Assembly: GCA_024281135.1 (NCBI GenBank)
Contig: JAMXLG010000359.1
Coordinates: 1-7,194, forward strand
From: Vulcanimicrobiia bacterium
GTDB lineage: Bacteria > Eremiobacterota > Eremiobacteria > Baltobacterales > Baltobacteraceae
Length of the DNA: 7,194 nt
Direction: 5' to 3'
Shown: piece after piece, positions 1 to 6,511 of the stretch
How the letters are laid out: each line of letters starts with the position of its first letter
Numbering within the stretch: the first letter of the stretch is position 1
The notes under the pieces: model-generated
The model's input: the letters and a program-made list of their open reading frames with translations, nothing else
Told to the model about the DNA's origin: nothing
The model's database searches: none
Made by a program: the position numbers and the translations under genes

Positions 1-1
1 G

Positions 2-1600
2 CGGCAGAACTACGACATCACGCCCGACGTCACCGACACCAATGGCCGCGCGCTCGCCGGACTGCCGTACCGCTTCAACTGGGAAGCGCCGATCGCGTTC
101 TCGCCGCTCGAGCAAGGCGCCGCGTTCTTCGGTGCCAACGTCGTCTTTAAATCGGTTGATAGCGGAAGAAGCTGGACGGCGCTCAGTCCCGATCTCACGC
201 GCAATGACCCGAACAAGCAACAACTTGCCGGCGGTCCGATCAATACCGACATCTCGGGGGCAGAATTCTACGACACCTTGCTCGATATTGCGCCTTCACC
301 GGTTGACGCGAAAGTGATCTGGACGGGAAGCGACGACGGCGTTATCTCACTCACGCGCGACGGCGGTGGTTCGTGGAGCAACGTGTCGCCGGCCGGCATC
401 GCACCGTGGGGACGCATCGAATGCGTGGAGCCGTCACGTGTGTCTGCGACACGCGCTTACGCGGTCATCGATCGCCACGTGCTTGGCGACCGGCAGCCGT
501 ATATCGTCGTCACAGAAGACGCAGGGCGAACGTGGCATTCGATTTCAGTAACGCTTCCACGCAACGAACCCGCGCGAGTCGTGCGCGAAGATCCGGTGAA
601 TCCCGACGTACTCTTCGCCGGGCTCGAGCAAGGCGCGTGGTTCAGCATCGATCGCGGTGCTCATTGGGAATCACTACGGCTTGGCATGCCGCCGGTCTCG
701 ATTCACGATCTGCGCATTCAACCGCAGACGCACGACCTACTCGCTGCCTCGCATGGGCGCGGCTTGTTCATTCTCGACGACGTCGCGCCAATCGAAGGTC
801 TTGCGCAGGCGCGTGCCACGTCGCAGCCGACGCTCTTTCCCGTCCGTGACGCAACGTCGTGGTACTACTGGTGGACATCGGCATATCCGGTCGGTGATAA
901 CGCGTGCTGCGCGCCTCCCGGAACGTTTGCGGCCGCCGATCCGCCGTACGGCGCGTGGATCACGTATTATCTGCCGCGCAAACTTCCGCGCCCACCGCTG
1001 ATTACGATCGAAGATCAAACTGGTCGAGCCGTTCGAGCGCTCAGTGGAACGAACGAGCTCGGAATCAATCGGGTTGCGTGGACCCTCAGCGACGCGCCGC
1101 CGGTTCCGTGGCACAACACTGGTGATTGGAATAAGGGGCCTGATGACGGGCCGGCCGTTGTACCCGGGCGCTACCGTGCCATTTGGATGAGCGAAGATGT
1201 AAAGTTAGAACAGGACTTCGCCGTTGCGCCCGATCCACGCGCGACTTGGTCGCAGGGCGACTATGTCGCGCGTTATAGCTTTTTGAAGACCCTCGACGAC
1301 GAACTCTCGGAGATCGACGTGGCACTCAATCGGCTCGACGCTGCACGCGCTCGCGCATCGGTCTCGCAGCGACGTGCAATCGATGCCGTCTACCGGCAAC
1401 TCACTTCCGGAGTTCGAAATGCTGAAGACGATCAGTGGATGCCCGATCGCCTTCGCGAGCGTTTGACCATTCTGCAGGGAACGCTCGCGCTTTCGCAAGG
1501 ACCGCCGCTTCCGCCGCACCAGCGAGAAGCCGCCGCCATCCGCGCAGAGTTTGACCGAGCGATGCGCGCGTACCATGCACTTCTGGAGGACCGCTCATGA
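2..1600 (+). CDS. BNR/Asp-box beta-propeller protein (sortilin/VPS10-like, 'glycosyl hydrolase' family), 3' part
   Basis: The frame is open from base 2 to the TGA at 1598-1600, so the gene starts left of the window; 532 codons are visible. A TTG near 278 lies inside the conserved region and is not the start. Four Asp-box motifs (S/T-x-D-x-G-x-x-W) are seen at visible residues 51-58 (SVDSGRSW), 118-125 (TRDGGGSW), 171-178 (TEDAGRTW) and 215-222 (SIDRGAHW), which mark blades of a beta-propeller. The HGRGLFILDD motif at 251-260 closes the propeller. A linker, an Ig/FlgD-like beta domain (about 318-410, with the VVPGRY turn) and a charged helical tail (about 415-530) follow. Relatives are annotated as glycosyl hydrolase or WD40/YVTN/BNR-like proteins, usually exported and about 1000 residues long; catalysis is rarely shown. 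The N-terminus is not visible, so export cannot be checked. It overlaps the receptor gene by 4 bp. The family call is firm, but any enzymatic role or substrate is not. Confidence 0.87.
   Translation, partial: RQNYDITPDVTDTNGRALAGLPYRFNWEAPIAFSPLEQGAAFFGANVVFKSVDSGRSWTALSPDLTRNDPNKQQLAGGPINTDISGAEFYDTLLDIAPSPVDAKVIWTGSDDGVISLTRDGGGSWSNVSPAGIAPWGRIECVEPSRVSATRAYAVIDRHVLGDRQPYIVVTEDAGRTWHSISVTLPRNEPARVVREDPVNPDVLFAGLEQGAWFSIDRGAHWESLRLGMPPVSIHDLRIQPQTHDLLAASHGRGLFILDDVAPIEGLAQARATSQPTLFPVRDATSWYYWWTSAYPVGDNACCAPPGTFAAADPPYGAWITYYLPRKLPRPPLITIEDQTGRAVRALSGTNELGINRVAWTLSDAPPVPWHNTGDWNKGPDDGPAVVPGRYRAIWMSEDVKLEQDFAVAPDPRATWSQGDYVARYSFLKTLDDELSEIDVALNRLDAARARASVSQRRAIDAVYRQLTSGVRNAEDDQWMPDRLRERLTILQGTLALSQGPPLPPHQREAAAIRAEFDRAMRAYHALLEDRS
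1585..1590 (+). promoter_or_regulatory. Ribosome binding site of the TonB-dependent receptor, inside the upstream gene
   Basis: GGAGGA lies 6 nt before the ATG at 1597, close to the ideal Shine-Dalgarno sequence and spacing. It sits within the last codons of the propeller gene, and the start and stop codons overlap as ATGA. This fixes the receptor start and suggests translational coupling, so that ribosomes ending the first gene can restart on the second. Confidence 0.85.
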
Positions 1601-4600
1601 TTATACGTAGTTGGTTCGACCGCTTATTTGCATCTCTCACACTCGCGGTATTCATCGTCACCGTTGCACCGATCACCGCTTATGCCGGAACTACCGGCGC
1701 GATAACCGGCTCGGTCATCGATCAGTCGGGAGCACCTATTGCCGCTGCGAAGGTCACGGCATCGAGCGCTTCCGAAACGGTCAGCGTAACGACGGATGCA
1801 TCCGGACATTACGCGTTCGTTTCGCTCATGCCCGATGAATATACGATCGCGGCCGAAAAGGATGGATTCGATCCCGTCGCTTTGGCCGGGATCGCCGTTT
1901 TTGCCGACCAAACCCAAGTCGTCGGTGTGCATATGCGGAAGACGTTGAAGACGATCGCCCGCGTCACTTCGCAAACGACTGGCCAGCTCGTTCGTGCGGG
2001 AACGACGTCCGACGTCTATTCGATCAATTCTGCTCAACAGGATCGCGCGAGCGTCATGGGCGGCGGCGGAAATCTCAACAGTGCGTACTCCGCGATCAGC
2101 ACCGTTCCGGGCGCATATGTGCCGACGAATCAAGCGGGATACAATCAGGCCGTTCACGTTCGCGGCGGCGATTCGAGTGAAGTCGGCTACGAGTTCGACG
2201 GCATTCCGGTGAACCGCGGGTTTGACAACTATCCTTCAGGATCAGCGTCGTCACTCGGTCAAACGGAACTGCAAGTGTACACCGGCGCAACGCCCGCTGA
2301 CGCCGAAGCGCAAGGTCTTGCCGGCTTTATCAATCAGGTCATTAAGACCGGTACATATCCGGGTTACGGGTCACTCGATGGGACGATCGGTTCGCCGACG
2401 TTTTATCACAGCTTCAACGTTGAAGCGGGCGGCTCGACTCCCGATCGCCGGTTCAGTTACTACGCGGCCGTCGGCGGTTTCAATCAAGATCACCGCTACA
2501 TCGACCAATTTAACGGTGCAGCGTATTCGGATACGTTTGGACCCGTCTTCGATCAGTGTTCGTTCCCCGATACTCCGGGGTACGTTGCTCCCTCGTCGTG
2601 CTTCACCAACGGTAAGCTGAACTCGAGCGGAGGCGGGTGCTTCGATCCGTTTGCCGCCGGCGGAGCCGGCGCAACGACAACCTGTCCTGGCTACATCCTC
2701 GCCCCCATGCCGTGGGGCAACGAAGCGGCAGGCGTTCAAGATCGTACTGCCATCGCGAACTTCCACTTCCGGATTCCGCATGGAAGTCAAGGCTTAAGCG
2801 ACGACGTTCAGCTCCTCTACGACAACGACTCGATACAGACGCCGCTGTACATTTCGGCGCTCGACCAAGGTTTGCAAACGTTCCAGGGTATGACATACGG
2901 CCCCGGTGTCTTCCCGTACTACGTGGACAGCTTCACGTACGCCGGTGCGCTCGGAACGCAATTCAACGACGCAAACCTCTCGCAGATTCAGCCGTATTTC
3001 TTCCCGTCGTCACCAACGAATCGGCCGTTTAACAATCCGTTCGGAACACCGCTCGCATTTCTTCCACTCGACAAGCGAGACGTGCAATACAACAATCAGT
3101 CGATCGTGAAGCTCCAGTATCAGCGGAACTTTTCGTCCGATGCGTTTCTGCGCGTTTACGGTTACTCGTACTACTCCGACTACGTGGGAACCGGCGATGT
3201 ATCGTCGTGGCAGCCCCTCACAGGGTTCGATTCCAATGACTACGCGGTGAATTCCCACACGCGCGGCGCGAGCTTGACCTTTACAAAGCAGTTGAGCTCC
3301 AAGCACTTAGCCTCATTCGAAGGCTCGTACGTCACGTCGACGTCGCTGCGCATGAACAATACGACGATGTACGGCGGCTCCGACGGATTCGCGGTGCTCG
3401 TGAATCCGCACGATCTCACGAGCGGCACGTGTTACGCCATTCCGTCCGCCGCCGGTCCGGCAACGCCGGCCCCATGCCGGGCGACGAGCAGCCCGATCAG
3501 CGCTGCAGTCTACCCGACGTTCGCATCGCTGGGCGCGTCGTATACGAATGGAGTTACGAGCGACGCGAACGGCGACGTTTTAAACGCCGCTACGCTGGCA
3601 GGCTACACATGTGGAACGGGCCCGTGCTCGTTGTACACGGTAGAGAACGGTTTTGACGGTAAGTACAACAGCGTGACGCCGAACTTCACGGGGTTCGCGC
3701 TTACGGATCAGTGGCGCCCGAACGATAGCTGGTTGATCAATCTCGGCGTGCGGTGGGATCAATATCAGTACAAGGGCGCCGATACGACCGGCACAGCCGC
3801 CCGCGCGTTCTGGTTCAACTCCTTCAACCAGGACACGTGCTACGACACGGCGACCCTAACGCTCCTAGATAAGTCGACGCTCGAATCCGGGCCGTTCAAT
3901 GCAGCAACCCCGTGTTCGTCGCTCGGCGCAACGCTCGTTCCGACAAATTTGCAAAACATACCAAGCCAAGTCTTCACAACCGACATTTTTCAGCCGCGCG
4001 TAGGCGTAACCTACACGTTTAATCCGGACACCGTCGTGCGCGCAAGTTACGGAAAATATATCGAACAACCGTCCGCGGCTTACGTGCAGTATAATTCGCA
4101 GAACCAAAATTTGCCCGATCAACTGGTGCCGTTCTACTCGCTCGGCTTTAACACGCCTGGCCACGACGTGCGTCCGGCGGTTTCATACAATTATGACTTC
4201 TCGTACGAACGTCACTTCAAAGGCACCGATATGTCGATCAAAGTGACGCCGTTCTTGCGGCAAACGCACGATCAAATCGAGAACTTCTACCTGAGTATCA
4301 AACAGGGGTTCATTTCCGGTTTGAATGCCGGCAACCAAACCTCCAAGGGATTTGAATTCGCCTTTACCAAGGGCGACTTCAACCGCGACGGATTTGCCGC
4401 TCAGGTCGGCTTCGCGTACACCTACGCGTACTTGGTGTTCAGCCCGCTCAATAACGGCTCGACGGTGCTTTCGCCGATCAATGCCGATATTCAAACCTAT
4501 AATGGCTTCACGTCATTCTGCGGATCGCACAAGACCGATCCGCGGTGCGGTGTGAACAGCGTCAACGCAGCTCCATGTTATGCAGCCGGCGTCGCGGATT

Positions 4601-5343
4601 CGACATGCTCGGTAGCCGGCACTGTTGCAAACCCATATTGGAACGCGCCGCCGCAAGCGCTGCTCGATCCGAGCGGTAAGTATCTGCCGTACTCGACGAT
4701 TCCCGGCGGTATCGGAACCGGTGTCAATGCGTATACGTATCCGTACGTGGCGACGTTGATTCTGCAGTGGAGGCACAAGAAGTTTGCGATTACGCCGTCG
4801 TTCCAATGGGTCGCCGGCAATCGCTACGGCGCCCCCGAGACGACGCCGGGCGTCGACCCGACCACGTGTAGTGCGGGTGCGACGTCTGCAGTCGGCGATG
4901 CGCGTTATCCATACGGCTCCGCCGGTGGCAACGCATACGACGCGACGACGTGCGGCGGGCAAATCGTCATTCCGAATCAGTACACCGGACAGTTCGATAA
5001 CCTCGGCGCGTTCCGGCAACCGGCGCAATTGCTGGGTCACTTGCGATTGAGTTACGACTTCACGCCGAAGATTACTGGCGTCGTGACGTTAGCGAATCTG
5101 ATCAGCACGTGCTACGGCGGACAGCAAACGGCGTTTACCTACTACTGGAATCGCAACGTTTGCAGCTATGGGCCGGTCTTCAACGGTCTCGTAAATCCCG
5201 TAGGCAACGTGTACAATCCCGGCGACAACCTCCAAACCGCATTACGGTATCCCTACCAGCCGCAGTTCGGGACGTACAACGACCTCACGAGTTCAACAAT
5301 CAACCCGTTCTCGGTCTACTTTGAATTGAAGCTCAAAGTCTAG
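1597..5343 (+). CDS. TonB-dependent outer-membrane receptor with N-terminal carboxypeptidase-regulatory-like domain
   Basis: This 1248-residue protein is complete. Residues 1-30 form a signal peptide (basic start, hydrophobic core, cleavage likely after AYA). Residues about 32-113 are a carboxypeptidase-regulatory-like Ig fold (GAITGSVIDQSGAPIAAAKV and GHYAF motifs). Residues about 140-255 are the plug, with VRGGD at 188-192, EFDGIPVNR at 199-207 and GFINQVIKTG at 243-252. The rest is a beta-barrel with alternating aromatic strands and long loops rich in Gly, Ser, Asn and Tyr. Such receptors import large or scarce substrates through the outer membrane using TonB-ExbBD energy. No classical TonB box is visible; TLKTIARVTS at 116-125 sits where one is expected. 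The last residue is Val, not the usual aromatic. Eighteen cysteines all lie beyond residue 320, in clusters of even number. The start is set by ATGA overlap and GGAGGA. The substrate is unknown; no SusD-like partner is in view. Confidence 0.95.
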   Translation: MIIRSWFDRLFASLTLAVFIVTVAPITAYAGTTGAITGSVIDQSGAPIAAAKVTASSASETVSVTTDASGHYAFVSLMPDEYTIAAEKDGFDPVALAGIAVFADQTQVVGVHMRKTLKTIARVTSQTTGQLVRAGTTSDVYSINSAQQDRASVMGGGGNLNSAYSAISTVPGAYVPTNQAGYNQAVHVRGGDSSEVGYEFDGIPVNRGFDNYPSGSASSLGQTELQVYTGATPADAEAQGLAGFINQVIKTGTYPGYGSLDGTIGSPTFYHSFNVEAGGSTPDRRFSYYAAVGGFNQDHRYIDQFNGAAYSDTFGPVFDQCSFPDTPGYVAPSSCFTNGKLNSSGGGCFDPFAAGGAGATTTCPGYILAPMPWGNEAAGVQDRTAIANFHFRIPHGSQGLSDDVQLLYDNDSIQTPLYISALDQGLQTFQGMTYGPGVFPYYVDSFTYAGALGTQFNDANLSQIQPYFFPSSPTNRPFNNPFGTPLAFLPLDKRDVQYNNQSIVKLQYQRNFSSDAFLRVYGYSYYSDYVGTGDVSSWQPLTGFDSNDYAVNSHTRGASLTFTKQLSSKHLASFEGSYVTSTSLRMNNTTMYGGSDGFAVLVNPHDLTSGTCYAIPSAAGPATPAPCRATSSPISAAVYPTFASLGASYTNGVTSDANGDVLNAATLAGYTCGTGPCSLYTVENGFDGKYNSVTPNFTGFALTDQWRPNDSWLINLGVRWDQYQYKGADTTGTAARAFWFNSFNQDTCYDTATLTLLDKSTLESGPFNAATPCSSLGATLVPTNLQNIPSQVFTTDIFQPRVGVTYTFNPDTVVRASYGKYIEQPSAAYVQYNSQNQNLPDQLVPFYSLGFNTPGHDVRPAVSYNYDFSYERHFKGTDMSIKVTPFLRQTHDQIENFYLSIKQGFISGLNAGNQTSKGFEFAFTKGDFNRDGFAAQVGFAYTYAYLVFSPLNNGSTVLSPINADIQTYNGFTSFCGSHKTDPRCGVNSVNAAPCYAAGVADSTCSVAGTVANPYWNAPPQALLDPSGKYLPYSTIPGGIGTGVNAYTYPYVATLILQWRHKKFAITPSFQWVAGNRYGAPETTPGVDPTTCSAGATSAVGDARYPYGSAGGNAYDATTCGGQIVIPNQYTGQFDNLGAFRQPAQLLGHLRLSYDFTPKITGVVTLANLISTCYGGQQTAFTYYWNRNVCSYGPVFNGLVNPVGNVYNPGDNLQTALRYPYQPQFGTYNDLTSSTINPFSVYFELKLKV

Positions 5344-5351
5344 AGGCACAG

Positions 5352-5384
5352 CGCGGGCGGCGGCGGATCAAGCTGCCGCCCGCG
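5352..5384 (+). terminator. GC-rich hairpin after the receptor gene, probable terminator
   Basis: A perfect 10-bp stem (5352-5361 with 5375-5384, CGCGGGCGGC/GCCGCCCGCG) can be extended inward by a G-U, a G-C and a C-G pair to leave a 7-nt loop. It begins 9 nt after the receptor stop codon. The following bases (TAAGACTTTGGG) hold only a short T run, so as an intrinsic terminator it is weak on the T-tract criterion. Rho-assisted termination or a 3'-end stabilising hairpin are alternatives. Confidence 0.65.
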
Positions 5385-5399
5385 TAAGACTTTGGGTGC

Positions 5400-5428
5400 T
5401 TGCGAGGACTCACGGCCTTTGGTATCGT
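5400..5428 (+). promoter_or_regulatory. Candidate sigma70-type promoter of the tRNA-Tyr/tRNA-Gly unit
   Basis: TTGCGA (5400-5405) and TATCGT (5423-5428) are separated by exactly 17 nt; each matches 4 of 6 consensus bases. Transcription would start near 5435, giving a leader of about 20 nt before tRNA-Tyr. It lies downstream of the receptor's hairpin, which fits a separate transcription unit. The sigma factor preference of this organism is unknown, so this is a pattern match only. Confidence 0.45.
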
Positions 5429-5456
5429 ACCGTGGTTAGCCGTCCGGGAACAGCAC

Positions 5457-5541
5457 GGGTAGGTGGTCGAGTGGTTAAAGGCACCGGACTGTAAATTCGG
5501 CGCGCGAAAGCGCTACGCTGGTTCGAATCCAGCCCTGCCCA
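5457..5541 (+). tRNA. tRNA-Tyr (anticodon GTA)
   Basis: A full class II cloverleaf is seen. The acceptor stem pairs GGGTAGG (5457-5463) with CCTGCCC (5534-5540), one pair being U-G, with discriminator A at 5541. The anticodon stem is CCGGA/TTCGG (5484-5488, 5496-5500) around the loop CTGTAAA, with anticodon GTA at 5491-5493. The long variable arm is a GCGC-GAAA-GCGC hairpin (5502-5513). The T-arm is GCTGG-TTCGAAT-CCAGC (5517-5533). CCA is not encoded (AAT follows the discriminator), unlike the two downstream tRNAs, so CCA must be added after transcription. It reads TAC and TAT codons. Confidence 0.97.
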
Positions 5542-5547
5542 AATGGA

Positions 5548-5566
5548 TTTCCCCTGAACGGGGAAA
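5548..5566 (+). other. Hairpin in the tRNA-Tyr/tRNA-Gly spacer
   Basis: A perfect 7-bp stem, TTTCCCC/GGGGAAA (5548-5554 with 5560-5566), encloses the 5-nt loop TGAAC. No T run follows, so it is unlikely to be a terminator. The GGGAA at 5561-5565 could instead pair with TTCCC at 5576-5580, so two mutually exclusive folds exist. A role in precursor processing is possible but unproven. Confidence 0.5.
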
Positions 5567-5588
5567 CCCGATGTGTTCCCGGCTCTAC

Positions 5589-5662
5589 GCGGGCGTTGCA
5601 TAGTGGTAGTGCCTCTGCCTTCCAAGCAGATAGCGCGAGTTCGATTCTCGCCGCCCGCTCCA
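5589..5662 (+). tRNA. tRNA-Gly (anticodon TCC)
   Basis: The acceptor stem pairs GCGGGCG (5589-5595) perfectly with CGCCCGC (5652-5658). The discriminator is T5659 and CCA is encoded at 5660-5662. The anticodon stem TCTGC/GCAGA (5614-5618, 5626-5630) holds the loop CTTCCAA, with anticodon TCC at 5621-5623, reading GGA and GGG. The T-loop TTCGATT is standard. It lies 47 nt after tRNA-Tyr and is probably co-transcribed with it. Confidence 0.97.
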
Positions 5663-5692
5663 ATATCTCTGCCACCCAGATGGCAGAAGCAT

Positions 5693-5729
5693 ATGCGATC
5701 GTACGTTTATGTACGGTCGTATTTCATTT
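5693..5729 (+). terminator. Candidate intrinsic terminator after tRNA-Gly
   Basis: A 12-bp stem (5693-5704 with 5711-5722, including one G-U and one U-G pair) has a 6-nt loop GTTTAT. It is followed by the T-rich stretch TTCATTTC. A smaller 7-bp hairpin (TCTGCCA/TGGCAGA, 5668-5687) precedes it. Together they suggest that the Tyr-Gly transcript ends here, before tRNA-Thr. The T-tract is interrupted, so termination may be partial. Confidence 0.6.
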
Positions 5730-5975
5730 CTGCGTGACACGAGATTCAAATGAAAACAGGCAGTTGCGCAACGGGCGTCGCTCTTTTCAATTGCTACAGT
5801 GTGCACAAGGAAGCTGTGAGCTCCAAGATATACGCCGGGCGCTTCGGGTCGCTAAGCCCAAGAACGGGCAACGGAAGAAGATGCGTTGGGCAAGGCCGTA
5901 CGCCCTAGATACGGAAAAATATCAACGAGCGGTAGGGCTCGAACCCGGCAATGGAGTACCGATGGGAGGCCTTTT
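5730..5975 (+). other. Hairpin-rich non-coding stretch between tRNA-Gly and tRNA-Thr; candidate structured RNA
   Basis: About 245 nt without a credible ORF. Visible pairings include the palindrome GTTGCGCAAC (5763-5772), GCTACAG/CTGTGAGC with one bulged G (5793-5799 with 5814-5821), GCCC/GGGC (5856-5859, 5866-5869), CAACG/CGTTG (5869-5873, 5884-5888), CCGTA/TACGG (5896-5900, 5910-5914) and CGAGC/GCTCG (5926-5930, 5937-5941). Longer-range pairs are GCCGGG/CCCGGC (5834-5839, 5944-5949) and CGGTA/TACCG (5930-5934, 5957-5961). I could not match it to 6S, SRP, RNase P, tmRNA or a known riboswitch. It could be a small RNA, a tRNA-Thr leader, or just GC-rich spacer. No convincing promoter was found in it, on either reading. 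Confidence 0.3.
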
Positions 5976-6050
5976 GCCGTTGTAGCTCAGTGGTAGAGCA
6001 TTTCCTTGGTAAGGAAAAGGCCACGGGTTCAATCCCCGTCAACGGCTCCA
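5976..6050 (+). tRNA. tRNA-Thr (anticodon GGT)
   Basis: The acceptor stem pairs GCCGTTG (5976-5982) with CAACGGC (6040-6046). The discriminator is T6047 and CCA is encoded at 6048-6050. The anticodon stem TTTCC/GGAAA (6001-6005, 6013-6017) holds the loop TTGGTAA, with anticodon GGT at 6008-6010, reading ACC and ACT. The T-arm is ACGGG-TTCAATC-CCCGT. It is followed at once by a strong terminator. It lies 313 nt after tRNA-Gly, beyond a candidate terminator, so it may have its own promoter, which I could not identify. Confidence 0.97.
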
Positions 6051-6053
6051 TGT

Positions 6054-6087
6054 AAAAGAACCCCGTGATTCGCGGGGTTCTTTTTTT
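6054..6087. terminator. Strong intrinsic terminator, probably bidirectional
   Basis: A 12-bp stem AAAAGAACCCCG/CGGGGTTCTTTT (6054-6065 with 6073-6084) is followed by more Ts to 6087. The T run on the + strand ends tRNA-Thr transcription. The mirrored A run gives a T-tract on the minus strand, and the minus-strand gene's stop codon lies just 2 nt beyond the structure. One hairpin can therefore serve both convergent genes. Confidence 0.93.
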
Positions 6088-6088
6088 A

Positions 6089-6511
6089 TTACTGAAGTTG
6101 CGGGTTCGTCGCCGCAAACTTGAACAGGCCATTCCCCGCAGTCACCGCCGTGCCGACGATCGTTCCGTTTTCGTACGTGCCGGTGACGCGCGTTGGATGC
6201 GTCGCGCCAATCAACAAGAACACGTTCGAACCGTTGATGCCTCCGCTTACCGGAATGAATTGCGAGATGTTATCGTCGGTGCGGTAGAAGCCGCTCACGA
6301 TGCCGTCTTTCGACATGCTGATGTGCAGACTGCCGGTCACCGGATACGCAATATTTTGATTGATGGGCTGTAGGCTGGTCGAATAGACGACCGTGCGACC
6401 TGTATATGTCATAGCAGCATAAGCAGGCGCTGGAGCGAATACGACCACCGGAATCGCGAAAAGCACAAGCGACGCGGCGACGCGGTGGAACACTGGGATT
6501 AATCTCTTCAC
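6089..6511 (-). CDS. Small secreted protein of unknown function
   Basis: 140 residues if read from the GTG at 6511. Residues 1-32 are a clear signal peptide (MKR start, hydrophobic core, cleavage likely after APAYA), so the product is exported to the periplasm or beyond. The mature part, about 108 residues, has no cysteine, is rich in Gly, Thr, Val and Ile, and looks all-beta, with recurrent G-x-hydrophobic-x-G turns (DGIVSGFYR, NGTIVGTAV). I do not recognise the family. The start is uncertain: AGGG sits only 1 nt before the GTG at 6511, too close for a normal ribosome site. A second GTG at 6493 has AAGAGA upstream and would still leave a working signal peptide. A minus-strand TTATAT (6517-6522) just before 6511 would also fit a leaderless transcript. 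The gene ends at the shared terminator with tRNA-Thr and is divergent from the lipoprotein gene. Confidence 0.82.
   Translation of the reverse strand: MKRLIPVFHRVAASLVLFAIPVVVFAPAPAYAAMTYTGRTVVYSTSLQPINQNIAYPVTGSLHISMSKDGIVSGFYRTDDNISQFIPVSGGINGSNVFLLIGATHPTRVTGTYENGTIVGTAVTAGNGLFKFAATNPQLQ

Noticed and set aside
278..1600. Propeller gene starting at the TTG at 278
   Set aside because: The same frame is open and family-like back to base 2 (Asp-box SVDSGRSW at 152-175), so TTG 278 is an internal Leu codon.
1624..2157. Long minus-strand and alternative-frame ORFs across the propeller and receptor genes (also 4513-5040 and others)
   Set aside because: Arg-rich shadow frames of GC-rich coding sequence with no motifs, opposite to two well-supported genes.
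5410..5806. Several minus-strand ORFs (containing phrases such as GWIRTSVALSR and RIELALSAWKAEALPL)
   Set aside because: They run antisense through tRNA-Tyr and tRNA-Gly and are artefacts of the conserved tRNA sequence.
5774..5836. Possible group I intron core: AAGATATA (5824-5831) resembles the S element, and GGCGT (5774-5778) can pair with ACGCC (5832-5836) like P7
   Set aside because: The flanking tRNAs are intact, no split exon exists, and I found no matching P/Q/R core elements; one short motif plus a 5-bp pair is not enough.
5935..5946. GGGCTCGAACCC looks like a tRNA T-arm (either strand), suggesting a tRNA or tmRNA fragment
   Set aside because: No 5-bp T-stem with a matching acceptor stem, anticodon arm or tmRNA signature can be built around it.
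5596..5985. 129-codon + strand ORF across tRNA-Gly and the spacer
   Set aside because: It begins inside tRNA-Gly and ends inside tRNA-Thr, has no ribosome site and shows no protein-like pattern.
5905..6132. Minus-strand ORF containing LTGIEPVAFSLPRKCSTTE
   Set aside because: It is the antisense translation of tRNA-Thr. Such 'GIEPV...RKCSTTELQ' peptides are a well-known spurious ORF type across bacterial tRNA genes.
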